In this document: piece after piece, positions 1-7,411 of the stretch
How positions within the stretch are numbered: the stretch's first letter is position 1
Layout: every line of letters begins with the position of its first letter
NCBI GenBank assembly: GCA_033763795.1
Contig: JANRJV010000016.1
Span: forward strand, 1 to 64,000
Reading direction: 5' to 3'
Origin: JAEUIV01 sp033763795
GTDB lineage: Bacteria > Planctomycetota > Phycisphaerae > Phycisphaerales > UBA1924
Length of the DNA stretch: 64,000 bases
Notes under the pieces: generated by a model
Told to the model about the DNA's origin: nothing
Seen by the model: the letters and a program-made list of their open reading frames with translations, nothing else
Database searches by the model: none
Position numbers and translations under genes: made by a program

Positions 1-39
1 GCGCCGCCTGCGGCTGAGAGTGATTTGTTGCGCGCGGAT

Positions 40-297
40 TCACTTCGTGACAGTCGCCCGCGCCATCGCCACTATGCCCGCGCGAATCGCCGGGGGCAGG
101 TTCGGCCATGCGGCGACGACGGCCGCCAAGTCGGGGTCGGCCATGGCGTCCGGGCCGGGGCTGTCGTCCCAACTGCTGGCACTACTGCTGGGGGCAGGAT
201 TCGGCTTCTCGTAAGTGTCTGCAATTGCAGGAACTTGCGAATCGGGGCCGTAGCTTTGCAAGCTAGGGGTTGAGGGTTCGAGTCCCTTCCGCTCCAT
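40..297 (-). pseudogene. Orphan C-terminal tail of a tyrosine integrase
   Basis: An 85-codon open frame begins at the antisense of a tRNA-like sequence, reading KGLEPSTPSL at residues 4-13, then a Ser/Pro-rich linker and a tail reading DPDLAAVVAAWPNLPPAIRA. The GLEPSTPSL-type peptide is familiar from C-termini of tRNA-integrating tyrosine recombinases, where the reading frame crosses the antisense of the tRNA T arm; the acidic, Trp-containing tail also fits such integrase ends. No catalytic domain (the R-H-R-Y residues) is present, and the space upstream on this strand is taken by gnd, so the body of the gene has been lost or never lay here. I read it as the scar of an integration or excision event. 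It could also be a meaningless frame across the tRNA-like DNA. Confidence 0.42.
244..296 (+). other. tRNA-Ala(UGC)-like sequence without a D arm (probable att scar)
   Basis: The 53-nt stretch opens with GGGGCCG, the usual 5' acceptor strand of tRNA-Ala, and ends CCGCTCC plus A; six of seven acceptor pairs can form (one G-T). The anticodon loop TTTGCAA (anticodon UGC) is closed by a 4-bp stem TAGC/GCTA. The T arm GAGGG-TTCGAGT-CCCTT is complete. The D arm and one anticodon pair are absent: loop and stem follow the acceptor directly. Together with the antisense integrase tail this looks like a relic attachment site rather than a working tRNA. A functional D-armless tRNA would be most unusual in a bacterium. 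Confidence 0.45.
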
Positions 298-332
298 TCA
301 TGTGCGTCGAAGCGGCACGCTGAGCGTTCCCC

Positions 333-1871
333 TCACGCCTTGAGCTCGGGCCGACCCTTTTCAGGCCAGTCGAGGTGGAAGAACACGCCCCGCTGCTCGT
401 CCACGCGCTCGTACGTGTGGGCGCCGAAGTAGTCGCGCTGGGCCTGCAGAAGGTTGGCCGGCAGACGCTCGGAGCGGTACGAGTCGTAGTAGGACAGAGC
501 GCTCGCGAACGCCGGCACGGGCACGCCGCGGAGCGCCGCGCGGGCGACCACGCTGCGCCAGTTCGTCTGCAGACGGTTGACGGTGCCCGCGAAGTACTCG
601 TCCAGCAGCAGGTTGGGCAGGTCGGGCCGGCGCGTGTACGCCTCGGTGATCTTCTGCAGGAAGCGCGCGCGGATGATGCACCCGCCACGGAAGATCGACG
701 CGATCTCGCCCAGCTTGAGGTTCCACCCGCTGGCGCGGCTCGCGGCCGACATCAGCGCGAATCCCTGCGCGTACGAACAGATCTTGGAGCAATACAGGGC
801 GTCGCGCACGCACGCAACCCAATCCGCCGCCTCGATAGGGGACCCGCCGCCCTGCGGACCCTGCAGCACCTTCGAGGCCGACACGCGCTCGGCCTTGAGC
901 GCGCTCATGTTGCGGGCGAACACGGCTTCCGCCATCGTCGCCGCGGGGACTCCCAGGTCCAGCGCGCTGCCGATGGTCCACTTGCCGGTGCCCTTCTGAC
1001 CCGCGGCGTCCAGCACGATGTCCACGAAGGGCTTGCCCGTCCGCGCGTCCTTCTGCTGGAGGATGTCCGCGGTGATCTCGATGAGGAACGAATCGAGGTC
1101 GCCCGTATTCCACTGCGCGAAGGTCCGGCTCATCTGCTCGACCGACATTCCCAGGACGTCCCGCATGAAGTGGTACGCCTCGCAGATGAGCTGCATGTCG
1201 CCGTACTCGATGCCGTTGTGAACCATCTTGACGTAGTGGCCCGCGCCCCCCGGGCCGATGTACGTCGTGCACGGGACGCCGCCGGAGACGGGCTTGCCCG
1301 GCGCAGCGCCCTCGATGGGTCGACCCGTCGCGGCGTCCACTTTCGCGGCGATCGCCGTCCACACGGGCTTGAGCATCTCCCACGCTTCGGGCCTCCCGCC
1401 GGGCATCAGCGACGGGCCGAAGCGGGCCCCGGTCTCGCCGCCCGAAACGCCCGAGCCGCAGAAGAGCAGGCCGGGCTCGGCGAGCGCCTTCTCGCGTCGC
1501 ACGGTGTCGTTCCACTCGGCGTTGCCCCCGTCGATGATCAGGTCGCCAGGCTCGAGCAGCGGGACGAGCTTGCTGATGGTCGAGTCGGTCGGTTCGCCCG
1601 CCTTAACGAGCAGGATGATGCGGCGTGGCCGCTTGATCGCTTGTACAAACAGCCGCAGGCGTTCGGCCTCGTCTTCCGGCTGCCAGAAGCCGATCAACTC
1701 GCCGCCCGGCCCCAGCACGCTGGGGGGGTTCTCATCGAGGAAAGGCTTCACCTTGCCGACCGAGCGGTTGTGCACCGCGACCTTGAACCCGTGGTCCGCC
1801 ATGTTCAGGATCAGGTTCCGGCCCATCACTTCCAGGCCGATCAGTCCGACATCCGCGCGAGCCGTCGACAT
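333..1871 (-). CDS. gnd: 6-phosphogluconate dehydrogenase (decarboxylating)
   Basis: Oxidative pentose phosphate enzyme: 6-phosphogluconate + NADP+ gives ribulose 5-phosphate, CO2 and NADPH in the cytoplasm. The 512-residue product has the N-terminal Rossmann motif GLIGLEVMGRN (9-19), NADP-binding HNRS (34-37), the IIDGGN motif (112-117), the substrate loop GSGVSGGETGAR (139-150), the catalytic Lys in HYVKMVHNGIEYGD (K215, with N219 and E222) and AAGQKGTGKWT in the all-helical C-terminal domain. It is longer than the common 470-residue form because of an insert around residues 45-72 and another near 185-203. The ATG at 1871 is chosen because AAGGAG lies just upstream; a longer frame upstream has no such signal. 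It is transcribed divergently from the MarR gene. Confidence 0.96.
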   Translation of the reverse strand: MSTARADVGLIGLEVMGRNLILNMADHGFKVAVHNRSVGKVKPFLDENPPSVLGPGGELIGFWQPEDEAERLRLFVQAIKRPRRIILLVKAGEPTDSTISKLVPLLEPGDLIIDGGNAEWNDTVRREKALAEPGLLFCGSGVSGGETGARFGPSLMPGGRPEAWEMLKPVWTAIAAKVDAATGRPIEGAAPGKPVSGGVPCTTYIGPGGAGHYVKMVHNGIEYGDMQLICEAYHFMRDVLGMSVEQMSRTFAQWNTGDLDSFLIEITADILQQKDARTGKPFVDIVLDAAGQKGTGKWTIGSALDLGVPAATMAEAVFARNMSALKAERVSASKVLQGPQGGGSPIEAADWVACVRDALYCSKICSYAQGFALMSAASRASGWNLKLGEIASIFRGGCIIRARFLQKITEAYTRRPDLPNLLLDEYFAGTVNRLQTNWRSVVARAALRGVPVPAFASALSYYDSYRSERLPANLLQAQRDYFGAHTYERVDEQRGVFFHLDWPEKGRPELKA

Positions 1872-1928
1872 GCGTCGCTCCTTCTTCATCTTCGGGGCCA
1901 GCCGCGACCGGTCCCTCACGCGCCGCCG

Positions 1929-1957
1929 ATTGTCCGGCCTACGCACACGCGCGGCAA
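1929..1957 (-). promoter_or_regulatory. Candidate sigma-70 promoter of gnd
   Basis: On the minus strand TTGCCG (1957-1952) is followed after 17 bp by GACAAT (1934-1929), about 58 nt before the gnd start codon. The spacing is ideal and the -35 is good; the -10 matches 4 of 6 positions. Confidence 0.4.
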
Positions 1958-2022
1958 CCCGAGCCGGTCCGACGCCCGGCCGCCCGCGGTGCCGGGCCGT
2001 TTCCGGGCGTTTGCAGTAATTG

Positions 2023-2051
2023 TTGAGCCGATGATCGTTGCGCCCTATCGT
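2023..2051 (+). promoter_or_regulatory. Candidate promoter of the MarR gene, leaderless
   Basis: TTGAGC (2023-2028), a 17-bp spacer and TATCGT (2046-2051). The ATG begins 9 nt after the hexamer, where transcription would start, and there is no Shine-Dalgarno sequence, so the mRNA is probably leaderless. Confidence 0.45.
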
Positions 2052-2059
2052 TGGTCGCG

Positions 2060-2557
2060 ATGGCCCCGCTCCAGCACGAACTCCGCAAGCGAAAGCCCTT
2101 CGACCTCGCCGAGCAGGAGGCGTACCTCAATCTGCTCCGATCGTGCGCCGTCCTATCCGCGGACTTTGACGCGCTCTTCAAACGTCACGGCCTGACCCAG
2201 GCGCAGTACAACGTCCTGAGGATCCTGCGCGGCGAGGCGGCGAAGATGCCCTCGCTCGCCGTCGCGGAGCGGCTCGTGACGCGAGTTCCCGACATCACGC
2301 GGCTCGTCGATCGGCTGGAGCAGGCGGGGCTCGTCCGCCGCGAACGCTGCACCGATGACCGGCGCGTCGTCTACGTCGCCATCACCCCCAAGGGACTGTC
2401 GCTGCTGGGCGAACTCGACGAGCCCGTCCGGGCCCTGCACCGCTCCCAGCTCTCGCACATGTCCCGGGCCGACCTGAAGGCCCTGAGCATCCTCTTGGAG
2501 AAGGCTCGCAAGGCCGACGAGGCCACCCAGCCCTCCAAGACCCTCCCAAAAACCTGA
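2060..2557 (+). CDS. MarR-family transcriptional regulator
   Basis: 165-residue winged-helix regulator that would bind palindromic operators as a dimer and respond to phenolic or oxidant ligands, as the family does. After an N-terminal dimerisation helix, the segment LTQAQYNVLRILRG starts the DNA-binding domain, MPSLAVAERLVTRVPDITRLVDRLEQAGLV contains the recognition helix, and RERCTDDRRVVYVAITPKG is the wing with the typical D-x-R-x motif. The C-terminal helices close the dimer interface. The ATG at 2060 is preferred over an in-frame TTG at 2051, because a -10-like TATCGT sits 8 nt before it. The gene lies just upstream of a pirin gene on the same strand, a common pairing, so pirin is a likely target; a palindrome lies between them. 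No ligand can be inferred. Confidence 0.87.
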   Translation: MAPLQHELRKRKPFDLAEQEAYLNLLRSCAVLSADFDALFKRHGLTQAQYNVLRILRGEAAKMPSLAVAERLVTRVPDITRLVDRLEQAGLVRRERCTDDRRVVYVAITPKGLSLLGELDEPVRALHRSQLSHMSRADLKALSILLEKARKADEATQPSKTLPKT

Positions 2558-2647
2558 CAGATAGGCGGCCGAAACGGCTCCCCGCCCACGCGACCGACCC
2601 GACGTGAATTTCAGGCGGCACGCGGAAGAACCGGATCCGCTAAAAGG

Positions 2648-2659
2648 TTGTTTACACAA
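2648..2659 (+). promoter_or_regulatory. Candidate MarR operator upstream of pirin
   Basis: TTGTTTACACAA is an imperfect palindrome: its reverse complement matches at 10 of 12 positions. It is AT-rich in an otherwise GC-rich setting and lies 17 nt before the pirin start, overlapping where the promoter and ribosome site should be. A GGAG ribosome site follows at 2665-2668. Binding by the adjacent MarR protein is inference. Confidence 0.35.
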
Positions 2660-2676
2660 GCATTGGAGAACCAACC

Positions 2677-3378
2677 ATGATCACCCCCCGCAGATCCGAC
2701 GAACGAGGCGCCTTCGACTTCGGCTGGCTCGACACAAAGCACACCTTCTCCTTCGGCCAGTACCAGGATCCGCGACACATGGGCTTCGGCCCGCTCCGCG
2801 TCATCAACGAGGACCGCGTCGCGCCCGCTCAGGGCTTCGGCATGCACCCGCACCGAGACATGGAGATCGTCTCCGTCGTCGTCAGCGGCACGCTCGAACA
2901 TCAGGACTCGCTGGGCCACCGCGGCCAGCTGGGCCCCGGGGAGGTGCAGCGCATCACCGCCGGCCGGGGCGTCCGCCACTCCGAATACAACCCGTCCGGC
3001 AGCGAGCCCGTGCATTTCCTGCAGATCTGGATCGAGCCCCGCGAGAAGGGCCTCGAACCCGGATACGCCCAGCAGCGCTTCGACCCCGTCGCTTCGCGCA
3101 ACTCCCTCACCCTCCTCGCCTCGCCCGACGGCGCCGAAGGCTCCATCAGCATCAACCAGGACGTCCGCCTCTTCCGAACCGGGCTCGAGCCCGGCAAGAA
3201 GCTCCGCCACGACTTCGCGCCGGGCCGGCGCGGCTGGGTCCAGATCATCAGCGGCTCCGTCTCGCTGGGCGGAGTGACGCTGAACGCCGGCGACGGAGCC
3301 TCCATCGCACAGGAGTCCGCGGTCGAGCTGACGGGCCTCTCGTCGGCCACCGACGTGCTTCTGTTCGACCTGCCGTGA
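2677..3378 (+). CDS. Pirin family protein (YhhW-type cupin)
   Basis: 233-residue bicupin. The N-terminal cupin carries the four metal ligands of YhhW/pirin quercetinases: H57 and H59 in GMHPHRDMEIV, H101 and E103 in GVRHSEYN. The start WLDTKHTFSFG and the IWIEP motif after the first barrel are family hallmarks, and the second half is the degenerate C-terminal cupin. Members bind Fe, Cu or Ni; some open the flavonol ring, and most have no known physiological substrate, so the reaction here is undetermined. GGAG 8 nt before the ATG supports the start. It follows the MarR gene by 119 bp and probably answers to it. A long hairpin sits just after the stop. Confidence 0.92.
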   Translation: MITPRRSDERGAFDFGWLDTKHTFSFGQYQDPRHMGFGPLRVINEDRVAPAQGFGMHPHRDMEIVSVVVSGTLEHQDSLGHRGQLGPGEVQRITAGRGVRHSEYNPSGSEPVHFLQIWIEPREKGLEPGYAQQRFDPVASRNSLTLLASPDGAEGSISINQDVRLFRTGLEPGKKLRHDFAPGRRGWVQIISGSVSLGGVTLNAGDGASIAQESAVELTGLSSATDVLLFDLP

Positions 3379-3386
3379 CCGAGCGC

Positions 3387-3419
3387 CCCTCGGGTGGGCC
3401 GCGGTGGCCCGCCCGAGGG
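3387..3419 (+). terminator. Long GC-rich hairpin after pirin
   Basis: Fourteen paired positions (3387-3400 with 3406-3419, one G-T) around a 5-nt loop GCGGT, starting 9 nt after the pirin stop. No T-run follows, so it may act as a pause or mRNA-stability structure rather than a classic intrinsic terminator. Confidence 0.45.
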
Positions 3420-3769
3420 AGCCGCTCTCTTCGGGCGCGGGCCGCCCCGTCCCATCGAGTCTTCCCCTCGTCATCAACCGTGTCCCAAGCGGACACGCCC
3501 TTCGCATCATCACCACGACCGCGATGCACGCCCGTCGAGAACCGCTCGGCGGGCGTCGTCGCTTTCGGGGAACGCCGCAACGCCGGCGGTGGGGGGGGGA
3601 CGGCGGGCGATCCGGCGAACAGCGGGCGCGTCAGGCATTCGGATATCCGGGCTTCCCGGACGTGATGGCGCGTCGGTTGCCGGCAGTGCGCCGGCCCGAG
3701 GCGCTCGGCGGCGGGCACCGCAACCGGAAACACGCCCATTTGCTGTTTGTTCGGACCGATCGGGTCGAC
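3420..3769. other. Intergenic stretch without a recognisable gene
   Basis: About 350 bp between the pirin hairpin and the tRNA-Asn promoter. Several overlapping open frames exist on both strands, but they are Arg/Pro/Ala-rich, have no ribosome sites and resemble no family I know; this is expected in GC-rich DNA. A run of eight G occurs near 3592-3599. I see no RNA gene. Confidence 0.6.
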
Positions 3770-3797
3770 TTGAACCCCGCCGGTTCTCGGCTATCTT
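3770..3797 (+). promoter_or_regulatory. Promoter of tRNA-Asn
   Basis: TTGAAC (3770-3775), a 16-bp spacer and TATCTT (3792-3797), 49 nt upstream of the mature tRNA 5' end. A good match to housekeeping sigma-70 sites and in the right place. Confidence 0.6.
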
Positions 3798-3846
3798 TCC
3801 TGTCCCCCGACGCCGGGCCCATCCGCCCGCGCCGGGCACATCCCGG

Positions 3847-3918
3847 TCCCCGATAGCTCAATGGTAGAGCGAGCGGCTGTTAACCGCTAGGTTCTAGGTT
3901 CGAGTCCTAGTCGGGGAG
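3847..3918 (+). tRNA. tRNA-Asn (anticodon GTT)
   Basis: 72-nt cloverleaf: acceptor TCCCCGA pairs with TCGGGGA, discriminator G; D arm GCTC-AATGGTA-GAGC; anticodon stem AGCGG/CCGCT with loop CTGTTAA (anticodon GTT, Asn); T arm CTAGG-TTCGAGT-CCTAG. No CCA is encoded. It has its own promoter upstream and an intrinsic terminator 6 nt downstream. Confidence 0.97.
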
Positions 3919-3924
3919 CTTCCG

Positions 3925-3956
3925 ACCGGCCCGTGAAAGCGGGCCGGTTTTGCTTT
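3925..3956 (+). terminator. Intrinsic terminator after tRNA-Asn
   Basis: Perfect 9-bp stem ACCGGCCCG/CGGGCCGGT around loop TGAAAG, followed by TTTTGCTTT. It ends the tRNA transcript and separates it from the convergent porin gene. Confidence 0.88.
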
Positions 3957-3973
3957 CCCGCATCGCTCTCCCA

Positions 3974-5434
3974 TCAGAACGAGAACGTCACCTCGACTCG
4001 GACGAAGTGGATGTCCTCCGACGGCCCGGTGTCGTCGATGAACGACCCGGGAGAGAGGTACCCGTACTGGGCAAGCAGATGCCATCGGCGGTCGGGCCGG
4101 TAGGAAAGCGTGGCCGTGGGCTGCACGCCGATGAAACGACCGGCCGCCTCGGTCCCCGCGCGGAGCAAGCCGCCGCCCGCCGTGTAGATGCCGTCGTCCT
4201 CGCTCGCACGCCAGAAGAAATAGCACTCTGCGGTGAATGTCAGCCCCTCCGCGAGCCGGAGGTCGAGCTGGGGGTTCAGATGAACGAGGTTCTGATTTCC
4301 GAGGATGCCCAGCTCGCCGTAGTAGCCGGCCCTGGCGAACAGCAGGTTGTACGTCCCCACGTCTCCCGAACCGTCGTCGCCGCTTGAAACGCCAGCCTCT
4401 ACCGCCAGCCGCGGTGAAAGCAGGGCAGACGCGAACGTGTAGCCCGAGTTGACGGCCGCCAGATATCCGAAGGCATCCTCGTCGCCGGTTTCGCCGAACT
4501 GCACCGCGCCCTCGACGTCGGCGTCGAACCCACCCGTGTTCGCGAACCAGCGCGTGCCGATCGTGTGACGCTCGTCGGGGCCGGACGCTCGCTGGTACCG
4601 CTTGGCTTCGAAGTCATTGCCCAGGTAGTACGCGTCGAAGCCCAGCTTGTGCGCGGAGTTGAGCATCGCGGTCGCGTACACGCCCCAGAGCGTGCGGTCC
4701 TCGTCGAACCAGTTGTCGTCGAACTCGCCCCTGTCGGTCTCCACGGCGCGGGCATACAGCACGTCCGTGCGCACGCTGCGCCCCGAGCCCATGTCAAGGT
4801 CGAGGATCACCCGCCCGGCGTCGAAGGTCTGCCGGTCGTTCGGACCGTTGCGCACGGCGACGACCCGCGCGCTCCCGTAGTTCAGCTCCTGGCGACCGGG
4901 CCGCAGCGTCAGCGAACTCGCGCCGCCGAGCGGCAGCTTGAAGTCGACGAACGCCTGATGAAGATCGGCGCGGTTCTCGTCGGTGGGCCGCGGGCCGCCC
5001 TCTCGGAAGTTCTCGAGAGACGACTTGAGCGTGCCGTACGCGCGGAAGTGCTCGCCGACGCGGAGGTCCGCGTGCAGGAAGTACCGCTGCAGCAGGTAAC
5101 CGTCGTTGTCCTGCGGGCCGACGCCCCAGAGCGTGCTGTCGAAACGCTCATAGATGAGCCGGGCGTCTCCGGCCAGCGACAAAAACGCGCCGCCGTCGTC
5201 CGACAAAGGGATGTACTTCAACTGATCGATGAGGTCGAGCCGCCGCGACGGGTCCGCGTAGAAACGCGGATCCTCTTCGTAGCGCAGCAGCTTGAAGCGC
5301 GGCGGAGCGTTCCCGCTCGCGCTCTGCTGCGCCGCGGCGTCCGCCGCCAGCGCCGAGAGGGCGACAAGTGCAACCGGGGTCAGCCGGCCCGAGGACCGCC
5401 GCGCCCGACCTTCTGCGTGCCGAAAGAGCAACAT
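3974..5434 (-). CDS. Alginate-export-type outer-membrane beta-barrel
   Basis: 486 residues with a Sec signal peptide (RRSSGRLTPVALVALSAL, then ADAAAQ as a likely cleavage region). The mature part resembles AlgE-like porins: LSLAGDARLIYERFD, the DGYLLQRYFLHADLRVG segment and ENRADLHQAFVDF are typical, followed by alternating amphipathic strands and a terminal aromatic strand ending VTFSF, the outer-membrane insertion signal. The family exports or takes up acidic polysaccharides or other anions; the substrate here is unknown. The start ATG at 5434 overlaps the TGA of the amidohydrolase by one base, so the two are translationally coupled; this start also places the signal peptide correctly, unlike a longer upstream frame. 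Confidence 0.8.
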   Translation of the reverse strand: MLLFRHAEGRARRSSGRLTPVALVALSALAADAAAQQSASGNAPPRFKLLRYEEDPRFYADPSRRLDLIDQLKYIPLSDDGGAFLSLAGDARLIYERFDSTLWGVGPQDNDGYLLQRYFLHADLRVGEHFRAYGTLKSSLENFREGGPRPTDENRADLHQAFVDFKLPLGGASSLTLRPGRQELNYGSARVVAVRNGPNDRQTFDAGRVILDLDMGSGRSVRTDVLYARAVETDRGEFDDNWFDEDRTLWGVYATAMLNSAHKLGFDAYYLGNDFEAKRYQRASGPDERHTIGTRWFANTGGFDADVEGAVQFGETGDEDAFGYLAAVNSGYTFASALLSPRLAVEAGVSSGDDGSGDVGTYNLLFARAGYYGELGILGNQNLVHLNPQLDLRLAEGLTFTAECYFFWRASEDDGIYTAGGGLLRAGTEAAGRFIGVQPTATLSYRPDRRWHLLAQYGYLSPGSFIDDTGPSEDIHFVRVEVTFSF

Positions 5435-7287
5435 CACGTGAGACGCTCGCGTCCCCGCCACGATGTGTAGTGGTGCACCGGCGACCACGCGGGGTCGAGG
5501 GCCGGCAGGCTCGGGTCGAGCGCCGCGTGCTCCGCAGCCGCGTACACAACCTTGCCTCCCACCACCGTAAGAACGCTTTCAAGATCGGCGATCCGCTCCT
5601 CGTCGACCGAAAAGTAATCCTCGCTCAGCAGGGCGAAGTCCGCGAGGAGTCCGGGCGCCAGGCGGCCTTTCCGGCTCTCCTCCCGGCTGAACCACGCGTT
5701 GTCGCACCAGATCCGCAGCGCGGTCTCGCGGTCGAGCCGGGTCCGCTCCGAGAGCAGCACCGAGCCCCCCTCGCCCCGTCCCGTCACGAGCCAGCGCAGA
5801 CAGGGCCAGGGGTTGTAGCTCGAGACGCGGGACATGTCCGTCCCCGCGCCGACGGGCACGCCCGCCTGCATGATCCGCTTCACCGGCGGAGCTTCGTCCG
5901 CGGCCTGCGGGCCGTAGCGCTCGAGGAACGGCAGCTCCTGGAACGCGATGCGGTTCTGGACCGCGACGCCGCCCCCCAGAGCCGCGATCCGCTCGATGTT
6001 CCGGTCGCTGAGAGACTCCGCGTGATCGCAGATCCAGTGCAGGTCGTCGATCGGGACGTCCCGGTGCACGCGCTCGAGCACATCGAGGTGACGGGAGACC
6101 GTCTCGTCGTACGTGGCGTGGAAGCGGAAGGGCCAGCGCTTCTCCGCGAGCAGGCGCACGACCCGCTCGAGCTCCGCCTCCGCGTTCGGCGGGGGCACGA
6201 CCCGCGGCATGTTGAAGACCTCAAAGTCGTAGGCCGAGCGCACCAGCATCTCGCCGCCACCGAGCAGATAGAACATGTCGTCGCCCTCGCCGCGGCCGTT
6301 GAACCGCGGCGTGTAGCGCTCCGTCCAGTCGCGGAAGTCCTCCAGCTCCTTGCCGGGCCGCTGGATGAAGGTCGAGACCCCGATGCGCATGGTGAGCTGG
6401 CCCCGCGCGTTGAGTTCCTTGATGACCTTGTAGTCATCGGGCCAGTTCTGGAAGCCGCCGCCGCAATCCAGAGAACCGGTCACCCCCAGCCGGTTGAGCT
6501 CTTTCATGAAGTGGCGGCTGGAGAGCATCTGCTGCTCCATGTCGAGCTTCGGGCCGTCGTTGAGCGTGCTGTAGAGGATGAGCGCCGACGGATCGGCGAG
6601 CAGCAGGCCGGTGGGCTCGCCGGCCGCATCGCGCACGATGGTGCCGCCCGGGTACTTGTTCCCCGGAAAGCTCCCGTCGATGCCCAGATAGCGGAGACAG
6701 GCCCTGTTCAGCAGCGCCGAGGTGTACACATAAAGAATGAAGACCGGCGTCTCCGGAGCGATCGCGTTCAGCTCGTCGAGCGTGGGCAGCCGCTTCTCTT
6801 CGAACTGCGCGTACGACCACCCGCCGACCACGCGGACCCACTGCCCGGGCGGCGTGCGGCGGACCTGCTCGCGCAGCATCTCCAGCCCCTGCTGGAGGCT
6901 GGTGACGCCGTCCCAGCGCAGCTCGAGCGCATAGTTCAGGCCGCCGCGGACCGTGTGCGTGTGCGTGTCGTTGAGCCCGGGGATCAGCCGCCGACCGCCC
7001 GCGTCGATGACGCGAGTGTCGGGCCCGCGACTCCGCAGGACCGCGTCATCATCACCGACCGCGGTGATGGTTCCGCCCCGCGACGCCAGCGCCCGCGCGC
7101 CGGGCCGCGAGCGATCGAGCGTGGTGACCCTGGCGTTGTGCACGATCAGGTCCGGCGCCCCGCCCGCCGCCGACCGACCCCGCGTCGAAGACGAAGGGCC
7201 CGCGCACCCGGGGAGCAGAAGCGCCGCACCCGCGGAGGCGCCGAGCAGGATGGCATCGCGACGGGAAATCTCGCCTGTGCTGCTCAT
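5434..7287 (-). CDS. Tat-exported amidohydrolase (YtcJ-like)
   Basis: 617-residue metal-dependent hydrolase of the amidohydrolase superfamily. The N-terminus has a twin-arginine signal (SRRDAILLGASAGAALL) ending LLPGC, so it is probably a Tat-exported lipoprotein. The catalytic barrel shows DTHTH after a GLND stretch (first metal ligands), FRFHATYDE, HWICDHAE and the late GTDMSR aspartate, the arrangement seen in YtcJ-type proteins with large substrates. The substrate cannot be read from sequence. The ATG at 7287 is chosen because AGGAGG precedes it by 5 nt; an ATG 15 nt upstream has no ribosome site. The porin follows in the same operon with a 1-nt overlap, suggesting import or export of the same compound. 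Confidence 0.86.
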   Translation of the reverse strand: MSSTGEISRRDAILLGASAGAALLLPGCAGPSSSTRGRSAAGGAPDLIVHNARVTTLDRSRPGARALASRGGTITAVGDDDAVLRSRGPDTRVIDAGGRRLIPGLNDTHTHTVRGGLNYALELRWDGVTSLQQGLEMLREQVRRTPPGQWVRVVGGWSYAQFEEKRLPTLDELNAIAPETPVFILYVYTSALLNRACLRYLGIDGSFPGNKYPGGTIVRDAAGEPTGLLLADPSALILYSTLNDGPKLDMEQQMLSSRHFMKELNRLGVTGSLDCGGGFQNWPDDYKVIKELNARGQLTMRIGVSTFIQRPGKELEDFRDWTERYTPRFNGRGEGDDMFYLLGGGEMLVRSAYDFEVFNMPRVVPPPNAEAELERVVRLLAEKRWPFRFHATYDETVSRHLDVLERVHRDVPIDDLHWICDHAESLSDRNIERIAALGGGVAVQNRIAFQELPFLERYGPQAADEAPPVKRIMQAGVPVGAGTDMSRVSSYNPWPCLRWLVTGRGEGGSVLLSERTRLDRETALRIWCDNAWFSREESRKGRLAPGLLADFALLSEDYFSVDEERIADLESVLTVVGGKVVYAAAEHAALDPSLPALDPAWSPVHHYTSWRGRERLT

Positions 7288-7411
7288 GTGATCCTCCTGC
7301 ATGCGAACAGACTTCTGCCCCCCGCGCCCCAGCGCCCGCGAACACCGCGAGCGTGTCCGGACCTACAGCCCTTGTCACTTCAACGAGTGCCGATGCGCGA
7401 TCCCGCTGCGA

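Noticed and set aside
1..296. A tmRNA 3' end, suggested by the tRNA-like 3' half at the window start.
   Set aside because: No tag-peptide frame or pseudoknots are visible upstream, and the 5' acceptor half lies only 53 nt before the 3' half, so it is a single short tRNA-like element.
3248..3867. Several overlapping open frames of 75-160 codons on both strands between pirin and tRNA-Asn.
   Set aside because: Arg/Pro/Ala-rich, mutually overlapping, without ribosome sites; typical GC-rich noise.
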